40,383 bases of DNA, taken from positions 1 to 40,383 of the forward strand of contig NZ_KE159675.1 of the NCBI RefSeq assembly GCF_000403395.2. Reading direction: 5' to 3'. The notes beneath the pieces are model-generated. The model saw only the letters and a program-made list of their open reading frames with translations, was not told the origin of the DNA and made no database searches. The DNA comes from Anaerotruncus sp. G3(2012). Lineage in GTDB: Bacteria; Bacillota; Clostridia; Oscillospirales; Ruminococcaceae. The translations under genes and the position numbers were made by a program. Position 1 is the stretch's first letter, and every line of letters starts with the position of its first letter. Of the stretch, positions 9,125 through 18,210 are shown in pieces.

Positions 9125-9882
9125 ACTTCGTCCTCCTTATTTCCATCTTCACCTGTCATATCCTCGTCCGGCTCCGGGGCTTCGTCCTCGTCGTCCTCGT
9201 CCTCGCCAAAGTCATACTCGGCCAGATCGTCATTGCCTGTGGTGTCGGCTTTTTCCTTTTTGAATTTCAGGAAGTAGAGGGCTGCGCCGCCGCTCAGCAG
9301 CACCACCACAAAGAACACCACAAGGCCGCCCATGCCGCTTGGCTTTTCCTCCTGCGGCTTTTCTTCCTCCGGCTGGGGCTTCGGCTCCGGCCCGTTGCAG
9401 GCGGTCAGGTTGTTTTTACAGACCGGGCAGGCCGTATTGACGACCCCGGCTTGACATTTGGCCGTACAGTTGCAGACCTCCGGCTCTTTTTTCCCGTCCT
9501 CCAACAAGGCTTGCAGGTCGGCGTCGTCCACTTGGTTGAGGAAATGCACCGCCGTTTCCTTGTCCTCGTTGGCCCGGTCGATCAGGATATAAAAATAATT
9601 CCCGGCCTTGGTGGTAACGGTGATAAGCTGCTTATCCCCGAAAAAATCATCCACCAGTGCGGCGTTGCCCTGCGGGGTAACGGGTACGCCCTCCGGCTCC
9701 ATGCCGCCGGTGGTGGGTTCTTCGGTTTCCTCCGGCACTTCTGCGGGGGCTTCGGTGGTTTCCGGCAGCGGCACCGGGTCAGGGTCAGCGCCCCCGGCGT
9801 AGGCGGTAACGGTCGTGGTCGCCATGCAGAGCGCAGCGGCCACAGCCAGCGTCAAAGTGCGGAACAGTTTAGATTTCTTCAT
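9121..9882 (-). CDS. DUF4366 / CD1107-family exported membrane protein, ICE 1
   Basis: Begins [16 protein letters not shown], a signal peptide, then a Pro/Glu/Thr-rich stretch, a conserved central domain (about 75-140) containing YFYILIDRA, a cysteine-rich CNCTAKC...CPVC segment, and one membrane segment near residues 200-222. The acidic tail should be cytoplasmic. The family is found in Tn1549/CTn elements beside the conjugation genes, likely at the cell surface; its function is not established. The ATG at 9882 has GGAGG nine bases upstream. It overlaps DUF4315 by 14 nt and topB by 4 nt, indicating one operon. Confidence 0.88.
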   Translation of the reverse strand: MKKSKLFRTLTLAVAAALCMATTTVTAYAGGADPDPVPLPETTEAPAEVPEETEEPTTGGMEPEGVPVTPQGNAALVDDFFGDKQLITVTTKAGNYFYILIDRANEDKETAVHFLNQVDDADLQALLEDGKKEPEVCNCTAKCQAGVVNTACPVCKNNLTACNGPEPKPQPEEEKPQEEKPSGMGGLVVFFVVVLLSGGAALYFLKFKKEKADTTGNDDLAEYDFGEDEDDEDEAPEPDEDMTGEDGNKEDEV

Positions 9883-10126
9883 GGGCGCTGTCCTCCTGTT
9901 CAAAGTCCGGGATCGGGGCGGGGACCGCCTGCAACGCGCCGCCGCGCACAAAGGCGGCGAACTCCTGCGGGGTCATGTTGAGGCCGCGCACAAGCTGGAC
10001 GATCTGCAAGTTTTCCTGTTCGGTCTTGGCTGCTTCCAGCTCCCGAAGCTGCTTTTGCAGCTCCGCGATCTTGCCCTTGGTTTTCTCAATATCCTTTTCA
10101 ATGCGCTCCAATTTGTTCATTGCCAT
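9869..10126 (-). CDS. DUF4315 family protein, ICE 1
   Basis: An 85-aa protein. Residues 3-45 form a strongly charged coiled coil ([18 protein letters not shown]), followed by a short helical segment with [11 protein letters not shown] and an acidic tail. This small protein always accompanies the CD1107/CD1108 genes in this ICE class; function unknown, a structural or regulatory partner is plausible. ATG at 10126 is preferred (AAGGAG nine bases upstream) over a second ATG two codons later. Confidence 0.85.
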   Translation of the reverse strand: MAMNKLERIEKDIEKTKGKIAELQKQLRELEAAKTEQENLQIVQLVRGLNMTPQEFAAFVRGGALQAVPAPIPDFEQEDSAHEEI

Positions 10127-10149
10127 AGTCAAAAACTCCTTTCTGGCGT

Positions 10150-12105
10150 TTAAGGCAAACGCCCGTAACAATAAAAATGCTGCTGCCAGTAGCTTGAATT
10201 GAGGTTCGTGTAGGAAATAGGGTCGCCGCAGTGCAGCATGACCGAATTTCCCACATACAGCCCCACATGGGACATCCCGGCAGTGTCATAAGTGCCGACA
10301 AAAAATACAAGGTCGCCGGGCTTGGCCTGCTCCGGGGAAACAGGGGTGCAGATGTTGTAAAGCCCCTGCGCCGTCTGGCGTCCCACATTCCAGCCGGAAT
10401 GATTGATAACCCAGCTAATGAAGCCGGAACAATCAAAGCTGGTGCTTGGGGAGCTGCCGCCCCACACATAGGGATAGCCCACATACTTTTCCGCCTCCGC
10501 GATCATGGCGGCAAAGGCTTCGTCCTTTAGCGCCTCCGGGGGGATTTCATAGTAGGTCGGCTCTTTCGGGGTGGAGGCGTGGGGATAGCTGCCGTTGGGG
10601 AACAGGTCTGGCCGGTTGCCCAAAGTCTGCATATAGGCAGCATAAAAGCCCATCTGTTCCTCGGTGAGAATGTAGATGGGCAGGTGGGACAGGTCAAAGT
10701 TTTCCAGCTTCACATTGCAGATGTAATAGGTGTAGGGGACTTCCACGGTGTAGGTGTTTCCCTCGCTGTCCGTCCTCGTTTCGGTGCGGTAGCGGGTTTC
10801 CGTTTCGATGGTCTGGGTCAGGATGTACTGCTTTTCAAAGAGCATGGCAAGGTCGCCCTGTACCTCTCCCAAAGTGAACACGCCGTTATGCAGCGCGGAG
10901 AGGATGGAGGTCAGCACATAGGGGTCATGCTTGATCTCGTCCAGATCGAAACGGTATTCGTCATAGCCGGGGTGCAGGCTTTCGTAGTTGTCAAGTTCGT
11001 GCTGCAAGTCTGCTTCCAGCGCGGCATAGGCGGCTTCGGCTCCCAGCATATCGCTGTCCTCGGAGAGATAGGAGGTGGCGGCAAGGCCCGTCCCGGCGCT
11101 GCCAAACATGGCGGTGCAGGATTGCAGGCCGCCCATCACCAGCAGGAGCATGAGGCCCACGCTGCCGACGATCAGCGCCCCTTTCCAGTGCCGGGCGGCA
11201 AAGGACGCGGCCTGTCTGCTTTTCTCTGCGGCTTTCTTGGCTGCGGCAGCCGTGGTCTTGGCGGTGCTTGCAGCCCCCTGTGCGGTCTGGCCCGCCGCCC
11301 TTGCTGCCTTGGCATATTCCCGCTTGATGTGCTGTTTCTGCCAGAAACGGGAAACGGGGTTCTTTGCCGCCTGCGCCAGCTCCGGGTTGTCCCGCAGGGA
11401 TTTTTGATACACAAACTCGGCGTTGGCGGCGATGGACTTTCGCTCGGCCTTGGCTGCGGCCCGGTAGGGTTTGAGCTTGTGGCGGTGGACGCCGCTGCGG
11501 ATCATGCGGCCCGCCTGCCGTTCCGCCAGTTCCTCCCCCTTGTGGCCGCCCTCCACGCCCACATTTTCGTGTTCTACCTCATGGATTTTTCCGTGGAGAT
11601 AAAGCCCGGCTTCCTGTATGGGGCGGCTGGCCGGGTTTGGTTTGAGCTGGGGAGGGGCTTTCTCCACCTTGTCAAAATACAGCCTGCTTTTGGCCTTGCC
11701 CTTGGCCTCGTCATAGACGGTTTCCTTGGTGACGACGCGCTTTTTTGGCAGGGCTTCTTTGGCCGCTTCCAGCTTATCCGCCCGTTTTTCCGTCTTTTTG
11801 ATATACGGGGCCAGCTCCGGGGAGGCCCGTTCCTCGGCGGTAAACTGCAACCGGGAAACGGGGCCGGTGGCCTGCGCCACAGTTTCCCCGGCGTCCTTGG
11901 CCGCTTTCTTTGCCCTGTGGCGGTCGTGCAGTTCGTCCTCCCGTTCCAGTATTTTTTCCGCCGCGCCCTCCGGCTGGGTAGTGTATTCCTGCTCGGCCTC
12001 CCGGCTGGACACATTGACGCTTTCGCCGGTGGTCTGGTTATCCAGCGTCAGGCCGTCGCGGGTTATGTGCTGTGTTACCTTGTCGCGGGGTTTTAAGGGT
12101 TCCAT
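10150..12105 (-). CDS. CD1108-family NlpC/P60 cell-wall hydrolase of the mating apparatus, ICE 1
   Basis: A 651-aa transfer-associated peptidoglycan hydrolase (VirB1-like role in Gram-positive type IV systems). A long cytoplasmic, Lys/Ala-rich region (1-305) is followed by one membrane segment (309-330), an extracellular region and a C-terminal NlpC/P60 domain (about 525-651). The domain shows DCSGF with the catalytic Cys, GDLVFFVGTYD, and His in MSHVGLYVG. It should cut stem peptides locally to let the channel through the wall. AAGGAGG lies seven bases before the ATG; virB4 ends 19 bp upstream. Confidence 0.93.
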   Translation of the reverse strand: MEPLKPRDKVTQHITRDGLTLDNQTTGESVNVSSREAEQEYTTQPEGAAEKILEREDELHDRHRAKKAAKDAGETVAQATGPVSRLQFTAEERASPELAPYIKKTEKRADKLEAAKEALPKKRVVTKETVYDEAKGKAKSRLYFDKVEKAPPQLKPNPASRPIQEAGLYLHGKIHEVEHENVGVEGGHKGEELAERQAGRMIRSGVHRHKLKPYRAAAKAERKSIAANAEFVYQKSLRDNPELAQAAKNPVSRFWQKQHIKREYAKAARAAGQTAQGAASTAKTTAAAAKKAAEKSRQAASFAARHWKGALIVGSVGLMLLLVMGGLQSCTAMFGSAGTGLAATSYLSEDSDMLGAEAAYAALEADLQHELDNYESLHPGYDEYRFDLDEIKHDPYVLTSILSALHNGVFTLGEVQGDLAMLFEKQYILTQTIETETRYRTETRTDSEGNTYTVEVPYTYYICNVKLENFDLSHLPIYILTEEQMGFYAAYMQTLGNRPDLFPNGSYPHASTPKEPTYYEIPPEALKDEAFAAMIAEAEKYVGYPYVWGGSSPSTSFDCSGFISWVINHSGWNVGRQTAQGLYNICTPVSPEQAKPGDLVFFVGTYDTAGMSHVGLYVGNSVMLHCGDPISYTNLNSSYWQQHFYCYGRLP

Positions 12106-12124
12106 GACTTCACCTCCTTGTGCC

Positions 12125-14530
12125 TCATACCGTCGCCCCCTCGCCTAACCGGGTCGTCATGATCTGGTAGAGCTGGGTGTTTTTCGGGATGGGGTTCTTA
12201 AAGGGCAGGATCACATTTTCGTAAATGAGAAGCCCCTCGCCGGGTTCGGAATTGTCCACATACCGTAATTGCTGGGGTGAAATGTTCAGCCGTTCCGCAA
12301 GGATTTTGCGGTCGCCGCTGGCCTGATTAAGCAGGCAGATAAAGTCGCTGTTTTCCAAAATATTCTCAATTTCCGGGGAGGAAAGCAGGTCTTTTACATT
12401 CTGCGTCGCACCTGTGGGAATCCCGCCCCACTTACGAAAACGCTTCCAAATCTCACAGGAAAAGGCCGCCGTCTGTTCCTCACGCAAAAGCAGGTGGAAC
12501 TCATCACAGAAATACCATGTCGCCTTGCCCTTGCTGCGGTTTTGGGTGACGCGCCCCCAAATCTGGTCTTGGACAATGAGCATACCGATTTTCTTTAGCT
12601 GCTTGCCCAGCTCCTTGATGTCAAAGGCCACAATGCGGTTTTTGATGTCGATGTTGGTTCTGTGGTTGAACACATTTAAGCTGCCGGACACATACAGGTC
12701 AAGGGCCTGCGCCACCCGGTCGGCCTCCGGGATATGCTGGTCTAACAGGGCTTTGTGCAGGTCTGCAAGGATGGGCATATTTTCCGGCTTGGGGTCTGCC
12801 AGATAAGGCCGGTAGATCACCTGTACCGCCCGGTCGATCACCGTCTTTTCAATGGCTTCCAGCCCGTTCTTGCCGCCCATGACAAGCTCACAGAACGACA
12901 GCACAAAGTCGGATTTCAAGGCCAGCGGGTTTTCATCCTCGGAGTAGTTCAGGTTGATGTCCAACGGGTTCACATAGTTTTTGCTGGTAGGCGACAGCTT
13001 CACCACCTGCCCATGCAGCCGCTTCACAAGGGGGTAATACTCGGCCTCTGGATCACAGATATACACATCGTCCGGGGTGCAGAGGAACACGCTCAAAATT
13101 TCTGATTTACAGCTCATACTTTTGCCGCTTCCCGGTGTCCCCAGCTTTAGCCCGTTGGGACACCTCGCCCGTTTGCGGTCGAGCATAATCATGTTGCCGG
13201 TCTTGGCGTTGATCCCGTAATACATGGCGTCGCCGCCCTGAAAAAGCTCCTGCGTCACAAAAGGGACGAACACGGCCACGCTGGAAGTCGTCAGGGAGCG
13301 TTCAATCTGGATGTGGCTGGCCCCCAGCGGCAGGCTGCTCATAAGCCCCTGTTCCTGCTGGTAGTCCAGCCGCACAAGGGAACAGTTGTATTTCTGGGCG
13401 ATCCCGGCAGCCCAGAACACATCGTTTTCCAGCTTTTGCCGGGTGTCTGCGGTGTTCAGCACCAAAAAGGTAAGCTGGAACATCCGTTCATTCCGGCTCT
13501 GCAAGGTCTTTAGCAGTTCCTTGGCGTCCTGCCCGTAGGTGGCAAGGTCGCTGGGAAGTATATCCATATCGTAACCGCTGCGGACAGCCCGTTTCTGTTC
13601 TTGAATCTTCATGGCGTCAAGGTCGGTGATCTTGCGCTTGACCGTCTTAATGGCGTCGCTCTGGTCGATGGCCTGCACATGGAGGTTCACCACAATGCCG
13701 TTTTCCGTATTGAGAAAGTCGGCCAGCATTTCATCCGACAGCTCCGGGGAGAGGATTTGCAGAAAGCTCACCGCCCCGTATTTGCCGCCCAGCCCGAACA
13801 TCCGGGCATTGCCGAAGCGGAACGAGGACGGGGCGATAAAGTCCTTGGTGGAAAGCCCCGACGGGGCAAGCCACTTCCAGTCAAAGGAGAACGGTTCCCC
13901 GTCCGGGTGGAAAATGCTGTGCATGACTTCCAGCCGTTCCTTGGCGTCCAGTCCCCACGCGGAGGCCCCCATGCTCTTGAAATAGCCCAAAAGGTCGGTT
14001 TCGATCCGGCGCAGTCTGGCGCGGGCCATTTTCAGGCTGTCCGCCTCAATGGTGTAGGTCATAAATTTCCGCTTCATCAGTCCGTTGTTCCCGTTCACAA
14101 GCTGGTCTTGCAAAATGTCGGAATACTCGCTACGGATGTCGTCGAAGTCGTCCCCCTGCGCCCGGATTTCAAAGCTCTTGGCGTACTGCTTGGGGTCGAT
14201 CTTACGGTTGATAAAGGAAAACTGCACATGAATGGAGGCGTCCAGATAGTTGTAGAGGTCGCACAGGTTTTCAAAGATGGCGGTCTTGGTGTCCGCCTGC
14301 GCCAGTTGGTAGCTGATGTCCGTAAACTCAATGCACTTGGAAAAGGTGCGGGGCGTTACCCGGCACACGCCGTCCTGATACATGGCCTCATAGGGAATAC
14401 TGGCCTGCGCCGAATGGGGCTTGCCGTCGCCCTTATACTTTCGGATGACGGCCTGAATCTCTTTCTTTTCGGCGCGGGTGAGCTTGACCGGCGCTTTTGC
14501 GCTCGTTTCGTTCTTTTGCTTTTTGGACAA
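12125..14530 (-). CDS. virB4: VirB4-like conjugation ATPase, ICE 1 (intact)
   Basis: A cytoplasmic ATPase that powers type IV secretion channel assembly and substrate transfer. From the TTG at 14530 (AAAAGGAGG eight bases upstream) it is 801 aa; the longer reading to 14656 has no ribosome site. The N-terminal VirB4 region is followed by Walker A GTPGSGKSM (near 460), a CDPE motif shortly after, and a Walker B-type WYFCDEFHLLL (near 665). The start lies within prgI, an overlap of 98 nt. This uninterrupted copy is the reference for the intron-split virB4 of ICE 2. Confidence 0.95.
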   Translation of the reverse strand: MSKKQKNETSAKAPVKLTRAEKKEIQAVIRKYKGDGKPHSAQASIPYEAMYQDGVCRVTPRTFSKCIEFTDISYQLAQADTKTAIFENLCDLYNYLDASIHVQFSFINRKIDPKQYAKSFEIRAQGDDFDDIRSEYSDILQDQLVNGNNGLMKRKFMTYTIEADSLKMARARLRRIETDLLGYFKSMGASAWGLDAKERLEVMHSIFHPDGEPFSFDWKWLAPSGLSTKDFIAPSSFRFGNARMFGLGGKYGAVSFLQILSPELSDEMLADFLNTENGIVVNLHVQAIDQSDAIKTVKRKITDLDAMKIQEQKRAVRSGYDMDILPSDLATYGQDAKELLKTLQSRNERMFQLTFLVLNTADTRQKLENDVFWAAGIAQKYNCSLVRLDYQQEQGLMSSLPLGASHIQIERSLTTSSVAVFVPFVTQELFQGGDAMYYGINAKTGNMIMLDRKRARCPNGLKLGTPGSGKSMSCKSEILSVFLCTPDDVYICDPEAEYYPLVKRLHGQVVKLSPTSKNYVNPLDINLNYSEDENPLALKSDFVLSFCELVMGGKNGLEAIEKTVIDRAVQVIYRPYLADPKPENMPILADLHKALLDQHIPEADRVAQALDLYVSGSLNVFNHRTNIDIKNRIVAFDIKELGKQLKKIGMLIVQDQIWGRVTQNRSKGKATWYFCDEFHLLLREEQTAAFSCEIWKRFRKWGGIPTGATQNVKDLLSSPEIENILENSDFICLLNQASGDRKILAERLNISPQQLRYVDNSEPGEGLLIYENVILPFKNPIPKNTQLYQIMTTRLGEGATV

Positions 14531-14882
14531 TGGCGTTGACCTCCTTTTCCATTTGGGATTGCCGCACAAGGGCGGTATAAGCGTTGTTGGTCTGGTAGGG
14601 CCGTTCCTTGGGCTGGATGAAGCAGCACTCGACGATCTGGCGCACCACCACTTCAAGGGGCTGGCCGTGTTTTTCGTAAAGCGCCAGCAGAAAGCCCGGC
14701 AGCATGGCGAACACCATAATGAGCGCCGCCGCGCTGGTCGGGACGCGGCCCCGGATCAAAAAGAAAAGCGGGACGCCAATAAGCAGCGCACCGCCAAAAC
14801 AAATGAGCTGGCGTTTCGTCAGCCCGAATACTACCTTGGATTTGACCTTGGTTAAATCCTTGGGGACAGTTACATAAGCCAT
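14433..14882 (-). CDS. prgI: PrgI family channel protein, ICE 1
   Basis: A small inner-membrane component of Gram-positive type IV systems (VirB3-like position next to VirB4). Of its 149 aa, residues 1-20 are cytoplasmic (YVTVPKDLTKVKSK), two membrane segments span about 24-45 and 50-72, and a charged C-terminal tail follows. The last 32 codons overlap the start of virB4. The ICE 2 copy stops earlier (128 aa), so the extra tail here may be a read-through of little function. GAGGTG precedes the ATG. Confidence 0.88.
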   Translation of the reverse strand: MAYVTVPKDLTKVKSKVVFGLTKRQLICFGGALLIGVPLFFLIRGRVPTSAAALIMVFAMLPGFLLALYEKHGQPLEVVVRQIVECCFIQPKERPYQTNNAYTALVRQSQMEKEVNAIVQKAKERNERKSAGQAHPRRKERDSGRHPKV

Positions 14883-14901
14883 AAAAAGTCACCTCGTTTC
14901 T

Positions 14902-15765
14902 TTAGTGGGCAGTAAATACGGCCTTGCTGATACTTCCCGTCTTGAACAGACAGAAGCAAAGCAAAACGGTATAGCCCATACAGCCCCAGATTGCGCCGGA
15001 TATGTCGTCGGCTGTGCCGATCTGCTGGATCAGCACCGCATAAATCCCGACAACCACCATGATTAAAAAGGCTTGGAAGCCCAGCGCAAGCAGGGATTTC
15101 AAGTAGTTCTGGCCCATGCCGCGCCACTCTGCATTGCCCAGCGTGGCAAGGGGGATCGGCCCCAATGCGGTCACGGCGTAAATTTCAATCATTCTTCCAT
15201 AGGTCACAAGGAAAATGCAGATGGAAAGAATGTTCATCGTCAGCCCCACAACAAGGGTCTGGAACCACAGGCCCAGCAGCGGCCCGATGTCCATTGCTTC
15301 AAGGCGGCTTTCCAGATCAGGGAGCAGCGTGTCAAAATCAATGCTGGTATCTCCGATAATCACCCCGGCGCTCTGGTTGACGACTTGCTGGGTGGCGTCA
15401 AATACGCCCATGACGATATTCCATGTGTTCGTCACAATGAGGATGGCAAAGGCGCTTTTGAAAATCCAGCGGAAGAACATGGAGCTGTCGAAGTCGTGCA
15501 TATTGTTCTTTTCCACGATCATGTCGATCAGCTCATAGCACATCACAAGGGCGAGAATGGCCGCCGCAATGGGGACGATCACCGTTTCGGACAGGTTTTG
15601 CAGCATGGAAAAAATGCCGCCGTTCCAGTCCTGCGGGGTACTGCCCACATCCGACGCGATTTCCCCGACTTTGGTATTGACCGTGTTAAACAGGCCGGAC
15701 AGGTTGCCCATGATACCGTCGATCAGGATTCCTTTGATCCATTCCCCGATTAAATCACCGATCAT
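14902..15765 (-). CDS. TrbL/VirB6-like polytopic membrane protein, ICE 1
   Basis: A 287-aa protein with about six hydrophobic segments (near 62-82, 103-125, 165-190, 205-220, 228-250 and 255-275) and the family's WIFKSAFAILIV and TALGPIPLATL stretches. It is the probable inner-membrane pore component of the mating channel. AAAGGAGG lies nine bases upstream of the ATG, directly after the conserved hairpin at 15784-15813. It is 19 bp from prgI, so they are co-transcribed. Confidence 0.88.
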   Translation of the reverse strand: MIGDLIGEWIKGILIDGIMGNLSGLFNTVNTKVGEIASDVGSTPQDWNGGIFSMLQNLSETVIVPIAAAILALVMCYELIDMIVEKNNMHDFDSSMFFRWIFKSAFAILIVTNTWNIVMGVFDATQQVVNQSAGVIIGDTSIDFDTLLPDLESRLEAMDIGPLLGLWFQTLVVGLTMNILSICIFLVTYGRMIEIYAVTALGPIPLATLGNAEWRGMGQNYLKSLLALGFQAFLIMVVVGIYAVLIQQIGTADDISGAIWGCMGYTVLLCFCLFKTGSISKAVFTAH

Positions 15766-15783
15766 GTGGGGACACCTCCTTTC

Positions 15784-15813
15784 CCGCGCCCTCCCAGATC
15801 AGAGAGGGCGCGG
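15784..15813 (-). promoter_or_regulatory. Perfect 10-bp hairpin between maff2 and trbL, ICE 1
   Basis: CCGCGCCCTC (15784-15793) pairs with GAGGGCGCGG (15804-15813). It lacks a T-run and lies just before the trbL ribosome site. A hairpin of different sequence stands at the same place in ICE 2 (30603-30636). A role in protecting the maff2 message or lowering downstream expression is inferred. Confidence 0.6.
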
Positions 15814-15836
15814 AGGGTTTTCTAACACACATGGGG

Positions 15837-16052
15837 TTATCCCAGCAGCCCGGACAGCAGCGGAACAAGGGTCATGCCGATCAGGGCAACGCCACCTCCG
15901 GCGACAAGCTGCTTGATTCCCTGTGACTTGCTTGCCGGGTTGTCCGCCCCGTATCCCTCCAAAAGATTGACGCCGCCCCATACGCAAAGCGCTCCGCCGA
16001 GGCCCACAACGATGGTCTGCAAAGTATCAACTGCACTATTGAAAAATTCCAT
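15837..16052 (-). CDS. maff2: Maff2 family small membrane protein, ICE 1 (VirB2-like)
   Basis: A 71-aa protein with two hydrophobic segments (about 12-30 and 47-68) joined by a polar loop with NLLEGYGADNPASKSQG. The family stands between virD4 and trbL in this ICE class, and its size and two-helix plan resemble VirB2/TrbC pilin subunits; that role is inferred. GGAGG seven bases before the ATG. It is preceded by a terminator (16096-16120) and followed by a stable hairpin, which would allow expression separate from both neighbours. Confidence 0.85.
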   Translation of the reverse strand: MEFFNSAVDTLQTIVVGLGGALCVWGGVNLLEGYGADNPASKSQGIKQLVAGGGVALIGMTLVPLLSGLLG

Positions 16053-16095
16053 AAATTTACCTCCATAAATTCAGATTGTGATGGTGTTTGGGTAC

Positions 16096-16120
16096 AAAAA
16101 AAGCCGCCGTACACAGCGGC
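16096..16120 (-). terminator. Rho-independent terminator upstream of maff2, ICE 1
   Basis: On the minus strand GCCGC and GCGGC form a short GC stem followed by seven T. It lies 29 bp after the 75-aa gene and 44 bp before maff2, so it should end or attenuate the virD4 transcript. Confidence 0.65.
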
Positions 16121-16148
16121 AGCCTCACAATCCGCAGACGGCCTGGAG

Positions 16149-16376
16149 TTACTGGCCGTCCCGCCATTCCAGCACAGCCAGCGAAAAAATTTCGCCCCAT
16201 GCTTCACACAGTCTGCGGTCTATTTCCCTTGCAAGTTCTTCGGCTTCCCCGTCCGTGGGCGGGTTATCATGTTCCGCGATCCACTGGCACAAAACCGCAG
16301 CGGAAATGATCGCCCGGTAGATTTCCTGCTCATACTTGAAATAATCCGCAAATGTCCATTCGTCCGAGTGTCCCAT
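16149..16376 (-). CDS. Conserved small hypothetical protein, ICE 1
   Basis: A 75-aa acidic, helical, soluble protein (EWTFADYFKYEQEIY near the N-terminus) with no signal peptide or membrane segment; family not recognised. AAGGAG lies eight bases before the ATG. It sits 28 bp after virD4 and before the terminator at 16096, so it belongs to the virD4 transcript. ICE 2 lacks it: there maff2 follows virD4 directly. Confidence 0.7.
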   Translation of the reverse strand: MGHSDEWTFADYFKYEQEIYRAIISAAVLCQWIAEHDNPPTDGEAEELAREIDRRLCEAWGEIFSLAVLEWRDGQ

Positions 16377-16404
16377 CGGTCACGCTCCTTTCTCTATGGC
16401 CGCT

Positions 16405-18210
16405 TTATTCTGCGGCAAAATCTTCATCCGACAGCTCAATGTCGTAGAGGTCAAAGGGTTCGTCCTCTGTTATCACGCGCCGCTTTTTCCGGCGCAGGGA
16501 CGACAGGTAGCTGTCCACATCAAAGGTATTCTTTTTGTCGGCGTCCGAGAGGTATTTATAGCGGGGGTGGCGGGTGATGTCGTATTTCTCACTGAAAAAC
16601 GGCCTTACGCCACGCACCTGCAAAATACACTTGCCTCCATCCATCGTTGCAATTTCGTCTTGGCTCATCAGCTCCTTTCCGAGTTTTTGGTAGTTCAGTC
16701 CGTGGGAGGTCTGTGCGCCCCGGTTCTCGCTCTGGTTGTAGCTGTCAATGGTTTCCTTGCCCAGCACCTCCGCGATCTCCTTGGCGTTCTTGCCCCTGCC
16801 ACTAAGGAACAGCGTACAGTCGCAGTTGTCGGAAATGATTTCCGCCGCGTCCTTGTAAATGGCCTTTAGCTGCGACTGGCTCTGTAAAATAATAGAAGCC
16901 GAGATTTCCCGGCTTCGGATGGTGGCAATCAGCTTGTCAAAGTTTGGAATCTGGCCGATGTTGGCGAACTCGTCCAGAATCAGCCGCACATGGACGGGCA
17001 GCCGCCCACCGTATTTGTCGTCGGCCCGGTCGCACAAAAGGTTTATGAGCTGGCTTTGCACCATTGCCAGAATGAAATTAAAGGTCGTGTCCGTGTCCGA
17101 CATAATCAGGAACAGGGCTGTTTTTTGATCCCCGATGGTGTCAAGTTCCAGTTCGTCGTCCTCCATCAGCTCCCGCACTTCCCGGATGTCAAAGGGCGCT
17201 AATCTGGCTCCACAGCTTATCAAAATGGAGCTGCGGGTCTTGCCTGCCGACAGCAGGAATTTACGGTACTGGCGCACCGCAAAGTGTTCCGGGTCTTTTT
17301 CTTCCAGCCGTTCAAACATCTGGTCTACCGGGGATTGAAATTCCGGGTCGTCCTCGCGGGCTTCGCTGGCGTTTATCATTTCAAGCAGCGTGGTGAAATT
17401 CATTTCATCGTCCGGCGCTTCGTACCAGATATAGCCAATGAGGGCCGAATACAGCAGGCGTTCCGATTTGATCCAAAAATCCTCGGCGCTCTTTTCGCCC
17501 TCGCCCTTGGTGTTGCAGATCAGCGTGTTTACCAGCTTCAAAATGTCCTTTTCCGAATGGATGTAGCGAAACGGGTTATATCGCATACTCTTGGAAAAGT
17601 TAATGGTATTCAGCACTTTTACCCGGTAGCCGCACCGCACAAGGAGCTGGCCTACTTCCCCGATCAGGCTGCCTTTCGGGTCGGTAATCACGAATGAGGT
17701 CGGGTAGTCCTTGGACACGCACTGCATGAGGTTGGGCTTCACAAAGAACCGTGTCTTGCCGCTGCCGGAACCGCCGATCACCAGCACATTTTTATTCCGG
17801 GCGGTCTTGGGGTCTTTGGGCCGGTTGTTCATGGTGAGGCGTTCCGTCTGGGTCAGGAGGATGTTGTTGTCAAACACCGGGTCGATGTACGGGGCTATAT
17901 CTTTCGGCCCGCCCCAACGGGCGCTGCCGTACTCGACGCCCCGGCGGTATTTCTTGGCGTTCTTGCTCTTGCAGTACACCATCAGCCGCAATGCCACCGC
18001 ACCGGCCACGCCCACCGCCAGATCGAACAGGTGGAAGCTGGGGGCGGCGCTTTCAAAGGCAAGGGAAAAGCCGTCCGCAAGGTGCAGCAGCTTTTCCGAC
18101 AAGTCCGCCCCAGCCGCCAGCCGGTAGGTCTGTCCCAGCTTGCCGAACAGGTACACAAACAGCAGATAGGGCAGGTTGGCGATTATCAGCTTTTTCATTT
18201 CCGGTTTCAT
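16405..18210 (-). CDS. virD4: VirD4-like type IV coupling protein, ICE 1
   Basis: A 601-aa coupling ATPase that recruits relaxase-DNA to the secretion channel. An N-terminal membrane anchor (about 8-25 and a second segment near 60-80) precedes Walker A GGSGSGKTRFF (near 148-158), LILDEFANIG as Walker B, and the conserved QSQSQL. The ATG overlaps the pcfB stop as ATGA. The intact DEFANIGQIP stretch marks where ICE 2's copy carries a group II intron. Confidence 0.95.
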   Translation of the reverse strand: MKPEMKKLIIANLPYLLFVYLFGKLGQTYRLAAGADLSEKLLHLADGFSLAFESAAPSFHLFDLAVGVAGAVALRLMVYCKSKNAKKYRRGVEYGSARWGGPKDIAPYIDPVFDNNILLTQTERLTMNNRPKDPKTARNKNVLVIGGSGSGKTRFFVKPNLMQCVSKDYPTSFVITDPKGSLIGEVGQLLVRCGYRVKVLNTINFSKSMRYNPFRYIHSEKDILKLVNTLICNTKGEGEKSAEDFWIKSERLLYSALIGYIWYEAPDDEMNFTTLLEMINASEAREDDPEFQSPVDQMFERLEEKDPEHFAVRQYRKFLLSAGKTRSSILISCGARLAPFDIREVRELMEDDELELDTIGDQKTALFLIMSDTDTTFNFILAMVQSQLINLLCDRADDKYGGRLPVHVRLILDEFANIGQIPNFDKLIATIRSREISASIILQSQSQLKAIYKDAAEIISDNCDCTLFLSGRGKNAKEIAEVLGKETIDSYNQSENRGAQTSHGLNYQKLGKELMSQDEIATMDGGKCILQVRGVRPFFSEKYDITRHPRYKYLSDADKKNTFDVDSYLSSLRRKKRRVITEDEPFDLYDIELSDEDFAAE

